From: Symsagittifera roscoffensis
Taxonomy: Eukaryota > Xenacoelomorpha > Acoela > Convolutidae
Direction of reading: 5' to 3'
Length of the DNA: 64,000 bases
NCBI RefSeq assembly: GCF_963678635.1
Contig: NC_087068.1
Location: forward strand, 43,299,649 to 43,363,648
Part shown: one piece after another, positions 37,701-52,700 of the stretch
Layout: every line of letters begins with the position of its first letter
How positions within the stretch are numbered: the stretch's first letter is position 1
Notes under the pieces: generated by a model
The model's input: only the letters and a program-made list of their open reading frames with translations
Database searches by the model: none
Told to the model about the DNA's origin: nothing
Made by a program: the position numbers and the translations under genes

Positions 37701-40700
37701 TTAAAAAAATGAAAAAATCAGAAAAAAACGCCATATCTCGAAATCCGAAAAGATATGAGCAGTCATACTTGAAAGCCAGACTTGCAACCCCTGAGTGTAC
37801 CTTGGCAGAACATCACTACAAGGTTGGGAAATTCAATTTTGGTTAGTTACTTTTTTTATCTAAGTTTTTTTCATAAAAAATTCATAAAAAACGCCAAATC
37901 TCGAAAACCAAAGAGATTTGAGCCGTTATTCTTGGACGCCGACTTGCAAACCCTGAGTGTACCCTGAAAACACCCCACTGCAGTGTTGAGAAATTCAAAT
38001 TTTCTAAGTTTTTTTATATCTAAGTTTTTTTTTTTTAAAAACTAAAAATTCATAAAAAACGCCAAATCTCGAAAACTATAAGAATTTGAGCACTCATATT
38101 TGGACGCCAGATTCGCAACTTCTGATAGTACCCTGAATCAATTAAAGGTTGCGAATTTCACATTCGGTTAGTTTTTTATATCTGAAGTTTTTGCAAAAAA
38201 AATGAAAAAATTATGAAAAAAAGCCATATCTCGAATACCAAAAGGATTTGAGCAGTCAGAATTGGACGTCAGACTTGAAAACCCTGAATTTACATCCCAC
38301 TATAGGATTGAGAATTTCAAATTAATTAGTTTTTTTATATCCAAGTTTTTGAAAAAAAATCTTAAAAAACGCCATATCTCGAAAACCAAAAGGATTTGAG
38401 CCGTCATTCTTAAGCGGTAGATTTGCAAAGCCCGAGTGTGCCCTGATAGCATCCCACTAGAGTGTTGAGAAATTTAAGATCGGTTAGTTGTTTTATATCT
38501 TATTTTTTTGAAGAAAAAAAATGAAAATATCATTTAAAAAAATGCCATTCTCTAAAACATGTCAACATAAGGACTTCTTAAACATGTCTCACATGAAACG
38601 CCAATTAAATAATAGATAGATAGTTTATCGAAAAAAGAAGTCAATTCGTGATCTTCACACTTGCGCTATTCGATAGTGGAGTTTGCCTTCCTTTTAACAA
38701 AAGAAATGAACTGAACTTAAAAATAAAAAAAAAGTCAAACTGCGAAAAGTTAATTTGAGCATGAACAAATCTCTTACTGAAAAAAAAGACTTACTGAAAT
38801 AAAAAACATCACGGCCTATATAAGAGTCTAAATTAGGTTCATCGACTCTAAAAAAAACAAGAATTTATATCAAAGCAGAGTAGGTAAATTTAGATTTAGC
38901 ATAAAAAACGACTAGAAAGGGTTAAGTGCAAACATGCTCAAACAAAGAGGCGAAGTTGCACTTTGCATACACAAGCAAAAATTCGACCGATAACGCTACT
39001 GGGAATGAGTAAGACTTTGAGTCTTAAGTGACGCACGCTAATTATGGTTTTTGATGTCTACATAATTGTTAAGTGAGGCAAGCCAATTATGACACATAAG
39101 CAGTACCAGACAATTTGAAAAAAAAAAGTTTTACCATGCCTCAATTTATAGAGCGGACGCAATTTAACAAGTATACAAAAAAAATCATTAAAACAACCGA
39201 CCCTGCCCAAGTTTCGAACCCTCTTATTTTGTTGCTGGCCTCCTTCCCTACCTCTACGCTACAGATCCATGATACCTTGCAGTTGAAGTACTATTTGTAA
39301 TATAAGTCTTTGTTAATATCCTCAGCATTGGCTGTACTTAATAGCTGGTTTTTGATCAAAATGAACACTTTCAAGATGAACACATTTTGTCGCAACAATT
39401 GCATCGCAACAATATTTGCGACTTAGGTTGGAAAAAATGCTATGCTTGTGTAAAGACGTTAGTTGGCGTTCCAGTTATGCTCAAAATTAATCAAAGTCGA
39501 CTCAAAATGATCCATTGATTCTGTATTGCAATTTGCTAGACTGAGAAGAGTTACAACTCCGATTTGACAACGAGTAAAAATTGGCAGGTGGACGGGAAAG
39601 ACAAATCTAAATAACTTTTTAAGGAACTTTATTGTTCCTTTTATACTGAAATCCTTGGTATATCGAGGTTTATTTTCGTTGTCATGCATTTCATTGGAAT
39701 CGATTCATTCAAACAAAGTTTATTAGCTGCTGCTTAACTCAAACAACTACCTTGTAACACACCTCCGGTGCTTTAAAGAGATTAATGAACATGAAAATTG
39801 CTTATTTATACATTAAATGAAAATCGACGAGATTGATGCAACACTAACAATATACGGGATATCTAAGCACGCTTTCTAATTCATAAATTGAGCAAATAAA
39901 ACACAGCCAACTTTTAAGTTCTCTTTGAACTAAAATGGTAACATCTCCAAAACTACTGGGTTTCAGATTTTCTTTTTTTTTAAACTCAGAAACAGAATCC
40001 AAAAATGGCCGAAGCATAAAACTGCACTTTCAATGTTCAAAAAAGAGCCAAAAGGCAGTAGCAAAAGGAACGCAATAAACAGCTAAAAGTCTTCTTGAAA
40101 AAAAAATTTAACTTTCGAAATTCAAAAAATAGACACCATTAGAGCTCTTTAAATTTCTGGAACAATTTATGATTGGCACTTTTATGATAAAATGAACCCA
40201 AATTGAGAAAACTGTGGATCAATAAGTAAATCTTTTGTTTCGCTGGGAAATCTGAAAATTAAATTCCGCTTTTGATTCTAAAACTAGATCACGTTCGATA
40301 GGGAAGTTTGCCTTCTTTTCAACAAAAGAAATTAAGTGAACTTGAAAATCAAATCAAAACTCAAACCGCGAAAAATCAAATTTTATTTGAACACATTATA
40401 AGACTTTTCTATAAAAAAAAATGAAAACAAAAAAATCATCGCGACCTATTCAAGAGCCTGAACTGCGTTCATCGATTTTTAAAAATTATGAAACCGTTGT
40501 CACTTACCAAATCACGAAGTTCGAAAATAAGATTCTCGCTTAACATAGTTAATTAGCTTCATTAGCCTGTACAAACATAATTTGCTGCCATCAATTGTTT
40601 TGCCCAGCCCGCGTAATTAATTGAAACACCACTCTCTTTTCTTCATTTAATGAAAACTTTCAAAATATCATAAAACGCCAATTTCAGAGACTTACAAATG

Positions 40701-43700
40701 TGAGCAAGAACATCAAGATAGACGCCACATCTGCAACTGCTTGCAGTATCCTGACATCACCCCACTAAAGGTTCGGCCATTTCAAACTTTGAAAAATTTT
40801 GAGAAATCATAAATTTTTGGAAAATCATGAGAACAAAACATCTAGGAACATTAAAAAGGTTGATCACTAAAATTTGGGGGCCGGATACAAACCTTCTGAG
40901 AGTACCTTGACAGCAAGTGTTGGGAATTTCAAACTACAGAAAGTTTTTTAAATCTAAGTTTCTTGAAAAACTTTACAAAATCATAAAAAAATATCGAAAA
41001 TAAGATGATTCGAGCATTCAATACTGGAATCAAGACCGGCAAACCTCCCAGGTTACCCTGAGAACATTTCAATATAGATTTGGAAATTTCAAATTTATGA
41101 AAATTTTTAAATCCAGTTTTTTTTGAAAAATTATGAAAAAACAATAAAAACGTTATATCTCGGAAACTAAAATAATTTGAGCAGACAAATTTGCGTCCTC
41201 TGAGAGTACCCTGACAGCGCCCAACCACAGGGCTGAGAACTTTGACTTTTGTGTAATTTTTTTAAAACCACAAAAAATCACAAAAATCGTCTAATCTCGA
41301 AAACTAAAAGGATTCGGGTATTCAAATTTATAGGCCAAAGTCCCAATCCCTCGGTGAACCCTGACAGCATCCAAATATAGCGTTGTTAATTTGAAACTTC
41401 ATGAAACAAACAATTACTTCAAACTGGAAAATCAAAAAAAATCTTGAGCCCTTGAGCGTTGACTATACATAGATTAAACGTGAACATTTTTTTTGTTAAA
41501 CATGCAAAAATCATACGTTAAAAAGGCTTGAACATGGCGAGATAGTAAAGCTCGCATTTAAATACATAATAATTTGAAACATTTTTTCAGATAATTTACT
41601 AATCTTTGCCACAGACCGGTCGATCAGAACTATCTAAACTACACACGGCACGATAAGTCTTGTTTGCTCGCCACCCTAGACCTTTATTTCTTTGAGACAG
41701 GGAAATTGATGAAAGACAACCTGACCATGAAATACAGTGCAATGTAAATGAAAGAAGCCTGGATTCTGAAATATTCTAGGATTGACACATTTCAGATGAA
41801 GTAAATGAATAGAGAATATTGGATTAACAAGTAATGCTTTTATTCTGCCGGAAATTCTAACATAAAAATACTCTTTTGAAACTAAGATGGAAACCTAGCG
41901 TGAACAATATTTAAAACATTTTCCAGTAGAATCACACGAACCTAAATCAGTGAATATTCGTTTGGTTAATATACGCTTTAAAAAGAGCAGAAAAGCAAGA
42001 AAAAAATCGGCAAGGATACAGCAGAAAAGCAAGGAATCGTACTTAAATAGATAGTTTGGGAACCTATGCAAAAACGATGTCCATCACATTTATTATAGTT
42101 TAATAGAGGAAGGAAAGAAGAAAGAATGAGAATGAGGACTGGTAAGTGCTTACGAATGTAACTTGGAACACCCTGTGGTCCATGTAGGAGTAGATGGATC
42201 TCTTATCTGTCATGGTCACTGTGTAGTTGCCATACACCTGTGTGGCCCCCTCGTGGTCATCGAAGTCGGGCCAGTACTGCACACCATCCTTGCCACTCGA
42301 CTGAAAAAAAAATGAACAATATAATGTACACGCAACATCACATACATAGCCAACAGTTCGACGAACTAATTAAATCACTTTAAAGCTTAATATTATCCCA
42401 TTTAGAGAAAACTGGATGACTAAAATATTATGATTGGCACTTTTTAGACAAAATTAACCCAATTTGAGAAAACTGGATCATAAAGTCAAATTTTCGTTTT
42501 GCTGGGAAAGCTGAAAAGTAAATCCACTTTGAAACTAGAAGTCCATCACGTTTTTCGCGGCCTTTACATTTTTTCTGTTCGATAATGGAGTGCCTTTGTT
42601 TTGACGAAGGAACCGAACTGAACTTAAAAAGAAACCGAAAGTCAAACCGCGAAACATCAAATTTTAGCCTGAAACACAAATTTTAGCTTCGCAAACACTA
42701 GCGAGAAAAGACAAAAAGCAGCTTTATAAAATAGAATAAGAATTATAAATAAGCCTCGAATTAGCAAATATTCGGCTATGTCTGAGATTCGAACCTGCGA
42801 CATTGAGCTTAAGAGTCACACACACACTAATCACTCAGCCACGGAAGCTTATTAGTAAATAGAATATAGAAGATTAAACTCAAGCCAAAAATAAAGCCGA
42901 GAACAGATGCTATGCAATTTCCAATGAAACAGTGAAATTTCCAAATAAGTGAACACTTTGAATGAACACTTATTTAGGTTAGAAAAAAAAGGAGGTTCGT
43001 ATTAATACACTAAGCTGACGCTAGTGTAAAGACTTTTCCTGTAACAAAAAAACACGAAAATCTTGATTAATCATATCAAATCTCGACTTTTTTTTGATAA
43101 AATTAACCTAATTTGAGAAAACTAGATCATTAAGTCAAATTTTGGAAAACTAGTGATTAACTGGGAAAACTGATTATTAATTTCCACTTTCGAAAATAGA
43201 AGTCGATCACGTTTTTGTAATTTTTACACTTTTTCTGATCGATAAAGACAGTTGCCTTCCTTTTAATGAAGGAAATGAACTGAACTAGAGAGAAAAATCA
43301 TGACGAAGAATAAAATGATCAGGACCAAAATAATTCTATCGTTACACTTAATAAATAATCATATTAAAATATAGCCTACAGACGGTTAGAAAAGAGACAA
43401 TGATCGGAAGGAAACAAAAAAATATAGATTAATTTTTAAACAACTTCACTTTCGAATTTCGAAGTAAAAATGCCGGACCTTTATGCATGACTCTGAATTA
43501 TAAGCACAATTTATGATTGAAACTTTTTTGATACATTAAAATTAAGTTGAGAAAACTGGATCAACAGGTCAAGTTTTTAATCCGCTGGGAATTCTGAAAA
43601 ATTAAATCCCCTTTCAAAATATGAAGCCTATCACATTTTTCGTGACCTTTGCACCTTTGTTCATCACTCTTAATATTGTTTCAATTAATTTGAACTGGAA

Positions 43701-46700
43701 TTATCCACCTCACTATACTTATCAATAATTGAACATAGTACAAACGATATACGAAACAAACCAGCTTTTTTAAGTTATAAATGCTACAAAAGACGTGTTT
43801 GAACATTGGATTTGTTGGGTTGAAAAGTCTTAAACATAGCTGAATGACAGCTCTGCCAACCGCCTCAAAAACCGCAAAAATTGAGAGTTTTCGACCTTTT
43901 TTTCAGATTTCGAAATAAAAAAATTATCGCATTACAGCTCTTTGAGTTTCGAGAAACTTTTTTGGTTGTCAATTTTTCTTCGATAAAAGCCATATTAGAG
44001 AACCCTGGTTCAAAAGGTACTTTTTTAAAATTCCATTTGGATTTCTTAAAATGAACGTTCATTTTTAAACTAAAAGTCATTAATGTTCTTTTTTGTTCTA
44101 CTTACACCGTTGCTATTGGAAAGCATTACGTGCCTTCAATTGAGCAAATGAATATCAATTGAACTAAAAATCATTATTCAGACCGCGAAAAATCAAATTG
44201 GAGTGTAAACTTTCAAAACTTTTCCGAAAAACGATCTCCTTCATTTACCTTTTAAATATCGATTCAAAGACTGTTATAACGTTTCTTGGTATCATATCTA
44301 AATAAATAACCATAAACTTGAAGCATTTTGGCTCAAAATGATTCAAAAGATGAGATCCTCGATAAAAATCAAGTTACCGGACAACAAGACACTAGGAACT
44401 AATTTATTACAAACATGTGCTTTTCAGTCAATTTTTTTCATGGACATTTCTAAAAACCTCGTAGCAGATCGAATTAGATATTATATTTAAGTCATTTCAG
44501 TCTGATTTTGGTTTAGATGAATAAATTGCAAGAAATTTTTTAGCATCGACAAAAATTGGTTTGAATATCACACCAATCAAGCTTCGATTAAGATCATATC
44601 TGTTTGGTTCTTATATAAAAGACATAACCAACAGACAGTAGGAAAAAATTCCATGAATGCAAGTAAGTAGAAAAAAATTCTGACTTGTTTTTTTTGCAAA
44701 AATCTCAATTTTCAATTTCAAAGAAAAATATGGACAAAAGACAGTTGGAAACGAGCCATGAACGCAAAGAAAAAGAAAAAACACTGACTTTCTTTTTTTG
44801 AAAAAACTTTAACTTTCGAATTTCAAAGTAAAAAAGACGGTCTTAAATCTCTTTGAATTTCAATGACAATTTATAATTGACACTTTTTTGATAAAGGTAT
44901 CCCAATTTGCGAAAACTGGATTAATAGATGATTTGGGAAATCTGAAAATTAAATTCCACTTTCGAAACTAGAAGTTTTTCGATAACGTTGTTCGTGACCT
45001 TTACACTTTTTGTTTCATAGGGGAGTTTGCCTTTGTTTAACGAAGGAAAAAAACCTGAACTTTAAAAAAAATCAAACAGCGAAAAATAAATTTGAGCCTG
45101 AATAATTTTTAAAACTTTTCCAGAAAAAAAACTTTAACTTTCGAATTTCAAAGTAAAAAAGACGGTCTTAAATCTCTTTGAATTTCAATGACAATTTATA
45201 ATTGACACTTTTTTGATAAAGGTATCCCAATTTGCGAAAACTGGATTAATAGATGATTTGGGAAATCTGAAAATTAAATTCCACTTTCGAAGCTAGAAGT
45301 TTTTCGATAACGTTTTTCGTGACCTTTACACTTTTTGTTTCATAGGGGAGTTTGCCTTTGTTTAACGAAGGAAAAAAACCTGAACTTTAAAAAAAAATCA
45401 AACAGCGAAAAATAAATTTGAGCCTGAACAATTTTTAAAACTTTTCCAGAAAAAAACTTTATCGACGCGACTTATATAAAAAATGTTTTGTCGTGCTTAT
45501 CCCTTAAAAATAATTATACATTGGCGCCAAAGGCGCCTATAGAAAATAAAGGTTGGTCCGCTCAAAATGAATGCCATTAATTGATACCAAAGGGGTGACA
45601 CTTTGGTTGGTAATTGGGTCAAACCTTTGAAGGAGGCGTCAGCCTCACCCTTGCCCCACTAAACCAATCTCTGATTGAAATGATTCTGCCGTTGATAAAA
45701 TATCCTTGATTTTAACTCATTGATGTTAGGGACCAACTAAATGAGGCTCATTTTAGACACTTACCACATTGAATGATGCGAGCATGATTAGGACATCACA
45801 GTTGTACTCATAAACTATCTGCCAGAACTGGTTGATGTAGTAAGACTGATCGGGGCCCTGGATGGCTATGAATTTCGTGTGCAGTCCTGGAAACTGGATC
45901 AGGCTGCCGTTGGTTTTGTCTTTGTTTGGGTTATTTTTGATGCCGTGTGTCAATTTGACTCGATTGAACTCGTCTGAAAAATCACAAATTCATGTCATAT
46001 AACAAAATAATTTTGTAAAAACTAATTCATTAGACTATTTTCTTTTACGAGGCGAAGCAGATCTTGACACCACTTGCAATACCACAAAATAATTTTAAAA
46101 AGCGTAAGTCGAAAAAGAAAAAAATTGAAAAAAAACTAGGTGAACCAAAATTTTCTTATGTCTCGATGAAGTTCACCTAGGGCCCAGCTTAAGCTGGAGG
46201 TACGTGTTTGTTATCTTTTGAATTTGTTACTGATGCGGGACGAAACATATTTTCAAAAGTTGGACTTTGCCCAAAACCTTATACAACCTTACATAATTTC
46301 GATTGAACCCAAAAACCAAGGTTTGGCAGGGAAGTTCGCGAGAAAAATGAAAAAGTATCAAAAAACGATCAAAAATTTAAATTTTGACTTTTCCGAAACC
46401 ATAACTTCTTGTGTAAAAAAAACTGTGGGTAACCGCTAATGCAGGGGAGCTTCCTACTACCCGTTATCTGAATTGAACCCACAACCTCAGGTTTAGAAGG
46501 CTAGTTTCCGAGAAAAGTTTTTAAAAAATTCAATAACGGTTAAAAATATCAAACTTTGTGTAAAGCAGTTTGGGCGGAGCCGCTTATGGAGGTGAGTTTT
46601 TCACATCCATTCTATTCATTGAAACCATTTCATTGATTTAGTAGGTTAGTTTTGGAGAAAACGAAAAAAAATCCAACATATCGGTCAAATACTCCCCCAC

Positions 46701-49700
46701 AGACTTTTTCGAAGGCTGTAGACAAATGGGTAAAGCAAAAAGATACCAGAAGAGTAGGCAGACACACATCAATGTAGGAGGTACTTCTATGGATGCCCCT
46801 TTTTTAAGAAATCGGTAAAAGAGTTTTTGAGAAAACTAAATTTCTCTGCAAAAAGTGGTTAAATTTTCTCCCCCCTAAATTACCCTGTAGTACTACTTTC
46901 CACCTAGTTATTAAATTAAAATTTTCATGAAATTGAGCACGTCAGCAGCATAGTGATTTAACTGATTTTGTTAAACTAATGTGAACTAGAAAAGAGTCTT
47001 CATTCCGATTTGATAACGCTTGCTAATTGCAAGCGTAAAAAGTTTACCCCCCCCCCCCCGAATGAGAGTGCGAGCTATCAGTTTTTTTCTCCCAGGTGGA
47101 TGGAAAAACAGCCAAGCTATCTGATTGACTGAAAGGTGTGCGCTTGTAAATGAATAAATAGACGAGTTGCACTCGATTTTCTATATCAAAAATGAACTTT
47201 TCTAGTCCAGCTAACTTCGACTTTACGGACGTCTAACCGAAAAGGCCTGCATATATTTTCTTTTATAAAATTGATTCACCATGTATGAGGTATTAACTTT
47301 TAAATTCACTAATCTTGAATGCCAAGAGCAAAGCAACATGTTGTGAAACTTCAAAAAAGCAAACGTCTCAAAAACTCTCAGTGTAAAGACGGTAACACTT
47401 CGAGAGCCTCAATTGTCTCTTAACTTTAAATGTATTCATTTGATACATTTCGTTCATCTACTAATATTACCAAAAATTATAAATCCACTAAGAGTCATTT
47501 ACGTCTTTTATTCCATAAATTCTCACTCGTAATATAAAAGGGATTTTTCAAGTATAAGATGATGTATTAATTCACCTGATTTTGGTTATGACTAACTTAA
47601 AGACCTCAACTTTCAAATCAAAGGTCAGGTGTGATTTCGAGCCCAAACATGCATCATAACCACAGTGCCACTTTTGAAAGTTCTATTCAACCAAAATGGC
47701 TCTTTCCACTCACCGGGAAAGAAAATTCTCAAAAATTATTGTTTCGAATCGTGTTTAAAATAATTGATTTGTTCACCATGCAAAATTTTAAATCAAATGA
47801 GAGAGGTGGTTAAAAATCCAAAACATGTACTAACATGGGCAGACATCGGAGAACTTGTTGATTTTGACTACCGAGGGATCATTTAGCACCTGAGGAGGCG
47901 CACTTTCCCCTTCCATGTACCCGTCATGCGCTATTCTTTCAAACTCGAAATCCCACTGCGTCATTTCATGGTACTTCGGTTCCGGTTCTAGAGGTTGTCC
48001 AGGACAAGGAAGGCCTCTACTCTTGTAGAACGTGTAGTAAAAGTGAGGTGTTGTGCACTTTCTTTCTACAAACTCCTTTGCGTTTTCATTCGACATTTGA
48101 ATCACACATTTTCTTCTGTCTTCTAAATACTCTGGACCATACTCTTCAATAAGCGCCACTTTGAAATCATTGTCAGCTTGCATTCTTTTCTGGGGGTCAA
48201 CTTGCGCGTAATTATTCATTTGAGCTACTTGAGGGATGTTTGAGTTTGACAATCCATGAAACCCATTTGAATTTATAGGGACCATTGCTACATTGAGGTT
48301 GTTGCGTGAGCTAACACTTCCGTTGTTCTGGCCCATTAGTTGATTGTTGTAAGGGTTGTTCTCTATAAATGCTGAATCGTTCACATCTTCTCCGAATCTG
48401 AGTTTTGAAAATATTTGCATTCCTTCACACCTTCGATTTCTAAAAATAAGCAAAACTACTTCTCTAAGACTTCGAGGATGACTAAGATGCATACTTGTTA
48501 CGCTACTTTGACCAGCTTGACGAACGTGCTTGACTGCTTTTACCTGCGCATTAAAACTAACAACAGAGTTGAAGTTGACCTCATTCATGAGGTCAGCAGC
48601 CGTTTGCTAAGAGCACAACAGCGCAGCTCATTTGTAGCCCACTCTCTTTTGTGGATAAATGGTCTCAAAAACATGTGATAATGTTAGATCTAAGAATTGG
48701 CGAAATTTTGCTCTGAATATATTCGCAATAACATAAGTTCCGTCTTGGTTTAACTTATGACTTAGACAACACTCCACAATTATAGTTGAATTACGACGTC
48801 CTCTGAGCTATGCTTACTACAGTTTTAGACATCTCTGAGGTTTTTGAAACAAGGCAGAGATTACAAACTCGTAGGATAGACCAATACAATGCTGTTGAAT
48901 GTGTACTTTTCGGACACGGTAAATGCAGTCCTGAACGTACCGCTGGATCAATTTCCATAGTTCATAAAACCCAAGTGCAGCACTCAATGGTACTTTAATT
49001 AAATGCAGGTTGTTTTGTTACATGCGAATAATAAAACCTTACTTTTCTCTACACAGGTAGTAAAATGTCATAAATTTTCCCACTTGAAATTAAAGACTTA
49101 ATTTAGAAAAACACGGTCCCGAAACCGTACGTGATTGCATCGCTTAGACAACACAACTAGGCAAGTTGTAAATTTTTGCTCATTTCGAGCATGCAAATAA
49201 TTCTCCGGCAGCAACCTGGAATATAAAATTCCTTCTCAGAATATCAACAGTACCTAGTCCAAATTTATTATAATCCATAATACATGTTGTCTATTTACAC
49301 AGGATTCGACCAGCATTGTTGAGGGCCATTACAAGTATAGAGTCAAGCAGTAAACTGTGGTAATATCGTGTGTACTCAACTCTGAGCTCGAGTAATGATC
49401 AATCAAACGTGTCTACTAAACATGGCGCACTCGCCTTCATAGGTTTTGTTCTTTGTCACCAGCTGTCAATTGAAGGAACCGTTTGAAACATATTTGAAGT
49501 TCTCTCTCTACCTTTAAAGCCAATTTATATGCAAATAGGTATCATGTTCAAAGGCTTCGTGATTTAAACTGATTCAATTGAACACGCCTAAAACTCTTAT
49601 GATTCTATTTGTTCGCTTGGTGTAAGAAACCTTCGGAGCTTGTTAGCTTTGCCCCCACTAAGGTTTCGATAAATAAAACACCCCTTCAGCTTATTTTCAG

Positions 49701-52700
49701 CCTGAGATCCAAAAAACTCTGCGAGTACTGACACTAAAAACTTCGGATCTATCCAACTGACCCTAATGTAAAAGGGGAAACATTCAACGAGTACCATTTG
49801 ATAATAGATGACAAGATCTGAAAATTCGCTCGAAAAAACTTGAAATCGTACAGGCTAAAATTTTTAAAGAAAAACGAGCACATTTTGGCAAAAAGAATAA
49901 TTTTTTCAACTCTTTACATGCAAAAAGAATTCTTGGTACAAAATTTGCTAGCCAGTGAGAAAATCATATGACCCGTTTTTAATCGTCTCTGAATATATTA
50001 AGGTCTACTGGTTGACAAAGACGGCATATCTTACAAAACATATCACTTTTACAAGATTCTTGAAAGATAGCCCATCCTCTTCAATTCGGATTTAGCCTGG
50101 TAACAGGCAGCGTTGAGTTTGATGAGTATTTGAAAAATTGTATGATTAGTTTGTGTGGTATGTGTTGTTGACGGAGTGTGCTAAAAAATGTTGACACTTC
50201 GTCAGCAAATCAGAATCGAGATGAGAAAACAAACGTACAAAATAAATAATTATTTATTAGTCTTTGTGATGCGACAATTCGTAACAAACGACAATTCGTA
50301 GCAGTAGATTAAGCGGGTAACAATGATTCACGCGCAATATTCAACTCGTGCCGGATGTAAGCACAGCGGAGCAAGCGTATTCTACTTACCAATGCCTTGT
50401 TACGATTGTGCCAGTGCCCTACCATTAGTCTTGCGTACGTTTCTTTTCTTTTCTCGATTCTGATTGGCTAACGACCTGACCTTTCTCTTTTTTTGCACTT
50501 AACCGTTGTGCTGACCTGGTAATGAAGAGAAGAGAGAGGATGATTAGGGAGAGGATGAGGATTGTGGTGAGAATCGTGATGGGAATCCACATACTGCCGC
50601 CTGACTCTAAAAGAACAAAGAACAACTGAATAAATGAAGTCAAATCACAGTCAGAGTCTCAGTCAAATTAATCCCCCATACCACAAATTGGTATTTACTT
50701 AAATTAGTATACTTAGTGAGGATAACATAGACCAAGTGAACAAAAGTGAACAAGTTCAAGGAATTTGAACAGACCGGTTACAGTGGCCAACGACTAGCGA
50801 GTTTCAAAACCAAACCGAGTTTTGGCGAATCTAAATCTCTCGTGTTTGTTTTTCCAACTTATTTGAGTAATATAATGACAAAAAAAACATACTACTGCTA
50901 CCAATGGTGGTCTTAAGTGACTTGCCTTTGAAACAGTACAAAAAATTGACTTTTACGTTGAAGAATCATAGGAGTGTAACCTTCCATTCGCCATCTGCTT
51001 TATTTTTTTCGAAAAAAAAATAGTTTGTAATACCCAGACATTGGGATCAGCGTCGTGGAAGCGAATGCCTGTGGCTGATCATAAGCTAGCAATTTGAAAT
51101 TTTTTAAACTAAATAATTTGATGCCAAATTTGTTGAGGCTTGTGATTCAACTGGAATCGAACTTATTTGTTTACTGTAAGTAAAAACGAACCAAACATGA
51201 GACGAGTATGCAAACCGGCCATAAATTACGACAATTGCGCTGAAATTTGCAAGATTGTTGTAACTTACATAACTCGGATCTCTAACTATCACCCCACCTA
51301 TGATACCTATTAAACAATAATCACCCCCCTGGAAATTCAGTTCACAAAGAACTAATTGGCGGTTGGGCCTATGCGAATTTTGTACCTAGTAAGGAGTTCC
51401 CTCTTTTGCTATATGTGTTGAAATAGTTGAAGAAATCCCAAAGTTGTTACAAAATAATAATTTAATTGGTCTGTAACTTCGGCTGATTTATAATTTATAA
51501 GTCTGGTGGTTTATAAACCAGTCCTCAATGGTATGGTATGCTAAATGATTACCTTTTGGGAGGACGTAGCTGAGTGGAAGGTAGTCACTTTTCCGGGCGA
51601 GTGTCTGAAACAACTCACATTAATATACACATGATAGCATAACTAATTCATTTTATTTAACCTCCGCTGTTTTCATTCATAAAAAGAAAATCTCAACAAA
51701 TTAACACGCCGAAAACAACTGAACGTTCCGCAGGCAAAAAGAGAGACATGCCAAACTCGATCAGGTGTAGTCAGTGGCTGTGCAAGTATCATACAACATT
51801 CCGACAACTTAATTTAGTTTTAATTTCTTTTACGTTTTTTTTGCGTGAGAAGAAAGAAAATAAGCTTGGAAATATAAAGGGCTTTAGTTGTCATCAGATT
51901 TCTTTGTAAAATAATTATCGATAATGAAAACAATTTTCTTTTTTCAAACAAGCGATGCAGAGCTTCGCACTACTTGCGATACAACACACATATAGCATAA
52001 CAATTCAACCAATAGATCAGAAAAATAGCCAAATGACAGTCGGGAAAGAGTAATGAACGCAAATAAACAGAAAACAAAACCACTGACTTTGTTTTAAAAA
52101 AATCTCAATTTTGGAACAAAAAATTAGAAGCCCATAAAGCTCTTTGAATTTCCTGAACAATTTATGATTGGCACTTTTCTGATAACATAACCCAACAAGA
52201 GAAAACTGGATCAATAGGCAAAATTTTTATTCCGCTGGAAATCTAAAAACTAAACTTCACTATCGAAACTAGAAAATGTTCACGTTTTTTGCGCAATTTC
52301 CAAGTTCGTATTTGGAGAGTGCTATTTACATCACTGTCGGCAAAGGAAATATCAATTGAACTCAAAAATTGCATATATACTTAAGTGCATTCATAAATGC
52401 ATTCAGATATATGAATGCACATCTGTAGTTATTCGAGCATTTTAGGGCTTTTTCTTTAAAAAACCAAAAAAAGCAGTTATTAGAGCATTTAAGGACTTTT
52501 TCCTAGAAAAAAAAAACAAAAAAACACCGAGACCTATATAAGATACTTTCATTATTCTTGAAAATGAAAATCGATAATGAGCTTCGCACTACTTGCAATA
52601 CAACACATACATAGCCTAACAAATTAACCAAAAGACAAGAAAATGAACACCGACAAAACTCCTAAAATTTTGCTTGCATCTGTCTTGATCGAATTACGAC

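Larger units (their letters stand above)
36233..42153. other. RPTP intron 9
   Basis: 5.9 kb without a supported exon, made mostly of family A units and two tandem arrays described separately. The stretch 39300-40060 shows nothing recognisable. Confidence 0.5.
42301..45764. other. RPTP intron 8
   Basis: 3.5 kb without a supported exon; mostly family A units plus one SINE copy. Confidence 0.5.

Noticed and set aside
37490-38575. Possible CRISPR-like array
   Set aside because: The whole 160-bp unit is repeated with drift, there are no unique spacers, and the genome is eukaryotic.
50384-50390. Strong GTAAGT donor after exon 6
   Set aside because: Using it would include two in-frame stops; the weaker CAG|GTCAGC at 50515 matches exon 7 in phase.
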